A stretch of DNA of 42,120 bases from Dawidia cretensis (GTDB lineage: Bacteria > Bacteroidota > Bacteroidia > Cytophagales > Cyclobacteriaceae): positions 1 to 42,120 of the forward strand of contig NZ_JAHESE010000047.1 of NCBI RefSeq assembly GCF_018598175.1. The letters run 5' to 3'. The notes under the pieces were generated by a model. That model saw nothing but the letters and a program-made list of their open reading frames with translations, had not been told where the DNA came from and did no database searches. The stretch's first letter is position 1; every line of letters starts with the position of its first letter. Shown here piece by piece: positions 41,283-42,120 of this stretch. The position numbers and the translations under genes were made by a program.

Positions 41283-42120
41283 ATTTCATTCACCACTTCC
41301 GTGGCTGGATGGATCGGAGTTATTTCGATGGCAGGCTTAAAACGCAACACACGAGCCTATACAACGTGCTCTTCCACCTTTGGAATCTCAACCGCTTTCA
41401 AAACCCTGTCATTATCGACCGCAAGGAGGTAATGCAGTGGTCCAAGATCGGATCCATAAACACCTACATACGCACACTCAAAGACCTCACCGAATGGGGT
41501 TACATCCTCTACGAACCCTCATTCAATCCACAGCAGGGAAGCAAAGTTCACCTGTACAGATTTGATAAAGGTGCTGATAAGGGTACTGATAAAGCTGGTG
41601 GTAGAGGTCCTGATATAGGTGCTGATAAAGGTCGTGATACGATATATATAAACAATACAAACAGCTTAAACACTAAAAACAAAATAAACGCTTATGGCAC
41701 AAGCAATGAAAATTCAGATTTTGGTAACGCTAGGGAGAACCAGGATACGGACCCGCAAGCAACTGGTACCGGTATTGATCATCGGGAAAAGCAGACACCC
41801 GGGGGGCGGGGGCCCGGCGCCGGTTTCGACGTCCCGGCCTCAGTCGAAGAAGCCAAAGATTACTTCATCCAGGAGAACTCCACCGCCGCCGAAGCCCAGA
41901 AGTTCGTCAACCACTACCAATCCAACGGGTGGCTGATTGGCGGCCGCTCTCCCATGAAAGACTGGCGTGCATCCGCGCGCAACTGGATCGACAACGCAAA
42001 GAAATTCGCCCATGACAAATCAAGCCAACCAAAACCCGGCAAACTCGACACCGGACCAAAAAATTACGCGGAGCCCCGCAAGCCCCCCCCCGCCCAGCGT
42101 GCCCCCGGCCGGGGGAACGC
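41279..42120 (+). CDS. replication-initiator-like protein (partial, runs off right edge)
   Basis: Begins MNFIHHFRGWMDRSYFDGRL then TQHTSLYNVLFHLWNLNRFQ ... EVMQWSKIGSINTYIRTLKDLTEWGYI, a winged-helix N-terminus like those of phage O / DnaD-type replication proteins. A low-complexity linker with DKGADKGTDKAGGRGPD follows, then a C-terminal region SVEEAKDYFIQEN ... FVNHYQSNGWLIGGRSPMKDWRASARNWIDN, which resembles the C-terminal helix bundle of DnaB-loader-like proteins. At least 280 residues; the C-terminus is outside the window. It overlaps the HTH gene and would load the helicase for element replication; this is inferred from domain order. Confidence 0.7.
   Translation, partial: MNFIHHFRGWMDRSYFDGRLKTQHTSLYNVLFHLWNLNRFQNPVIIDRKEVMQWSKIGSINTYIRTLKDLTEWGYILYEPSFNPQQGSKVHLYRFDKGADKGTDKAGGRGPDIGADKGRDTIYINNTNSLNTKNKINAYGTSNENSDFGNARENQDTDPQATGTGIDHREKQTPGGRGPGAGFDVPASVEEAKDYFIQENSTAAEAQKFVNHYQSNGWLIGGRSPMKDWRASARNWIDNAKKFAHDKSSQPKPGKLDTGPKNYAEPRKPPPAQRAPGRGN
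41564..41692. other. candidate replication origin inside the rep-like gene (12-bp iterons plus AT-rich tract)
   Basis: Six contiguous 12-bp units from 41564 to 41635 around GATAAAGGTGCT (four clear: 41564, 41576, 41612 and 41624; two diverged: 41588 and 41600). They are followed at once by GATACGATATATATAAAC and a further stretch almost free of G and C to about 41690. In-gene iterons next to an AT-rich unwinding tract in the linker of the initiator repeats the lambda O/ori design. Confidence 0.55.

Larger units (their letters stand above)
31493..42120 (+). mobile_element. integrated element at tRNA-Lys (left part; right end outside window)
   Basis: The tRNA gene is followed by a tyrosine recombinase reading away from it, small accessory genes with uneven base composition, an HTH/excisionase-like gene and a replication-initiator-like gene. 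This is the usual left-end order of tRNA-targeting integrative elements in Bacteroidota. No second copy of the tRNA 3' end was found up to 42120 and no relaxase or conjugation gene is visible, so the element continues beyond the window and its transfer type is unknown. Confidence 0.78.

Overview
The window looks like chromosome of a Bacteroidota bacterium of Cytophagales/Chitinophagales type. I base this on Bacteroidota promoters (TAnnTTTG -7 boxes; one full TTTG-N19-TAnnTTTG ahead of the tRNA), three large orphan FtsX/MacB-type permeases, a wax-synthase-like MBOAT protein, many SDR/AraC/HxlR pairs and a Bacteroidota-type tyrosine recombinase. I recognise no gene that fixes genus or species.

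Positions 1-31.5 kb are ordinary but accessory-rich core. They hold seven Rossmann/SDR oxidoreductases (244-1131, 5235-6263, 7301-8047, 12369-13022, 13131-13871, 16914-18376, 29916-30647). Five of these sit next to an HxlR or AraC regulator. Three AraC-SDR modules carry two short direct repeats 21-23 bp apart just upstream of a shared CGCTA(G/A)TTTTG promoter core, which suggests one repeated regulatory design. Also present are a two-gene wax-synthase-like operon, a truncated haemoglobin, a phosphoketolase, an S51-type peptidase, a flavin-type split-barrel protein with internal duplication, two intact FtsX-type permeases and a third broken by an in-frame TAG. Further decay is visible: a Crp/Fnr regulator remnant (14784-15062) and a one-base deletion in the DUF2867-type oxidoreductase (near 17025). 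Four copies of a double-hairpin repeat lie between genes, and 14.8-15.4 kb also holds two short tandem arrays (11-bp and 10-bp units).

At 31493 a tRNA-Lys(UUU) gene marks the left end of an integrated element that runs off the right edge. In order it holds: an integrase with repeats in front of it; a coupled DUF6934-like gene plus a 50-residue protein; an AT-rich pair including a P-loop protein; a leftward overlapping operon of nucleotidyltransferase/HEPN protein, unknown protein and SymE-like protein; an XRE regulator; an AT-rich DUF6236-like gene; a small SpoIIAA/STAS-like protein; a long unknown gene with two indels; an HTH (excisionase-like) gene; and a replication-initiator-like gene cut by the window end. 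That last gene contains 12-bp repeats followed by a very AT-rich tract inside its linker, an arrangement like the lambda O gene and origin. No conjugation or relaxase gene is visible, so integrative-conjugative versus mobilisable cannot be decided.

Best candidates for something new: the HEPN/unknown/SymE operon, the rep gene with a putative internal origin, the integrase-coupled DUF6934 pair, and the phased direct-repeat AraC-SDR modules.
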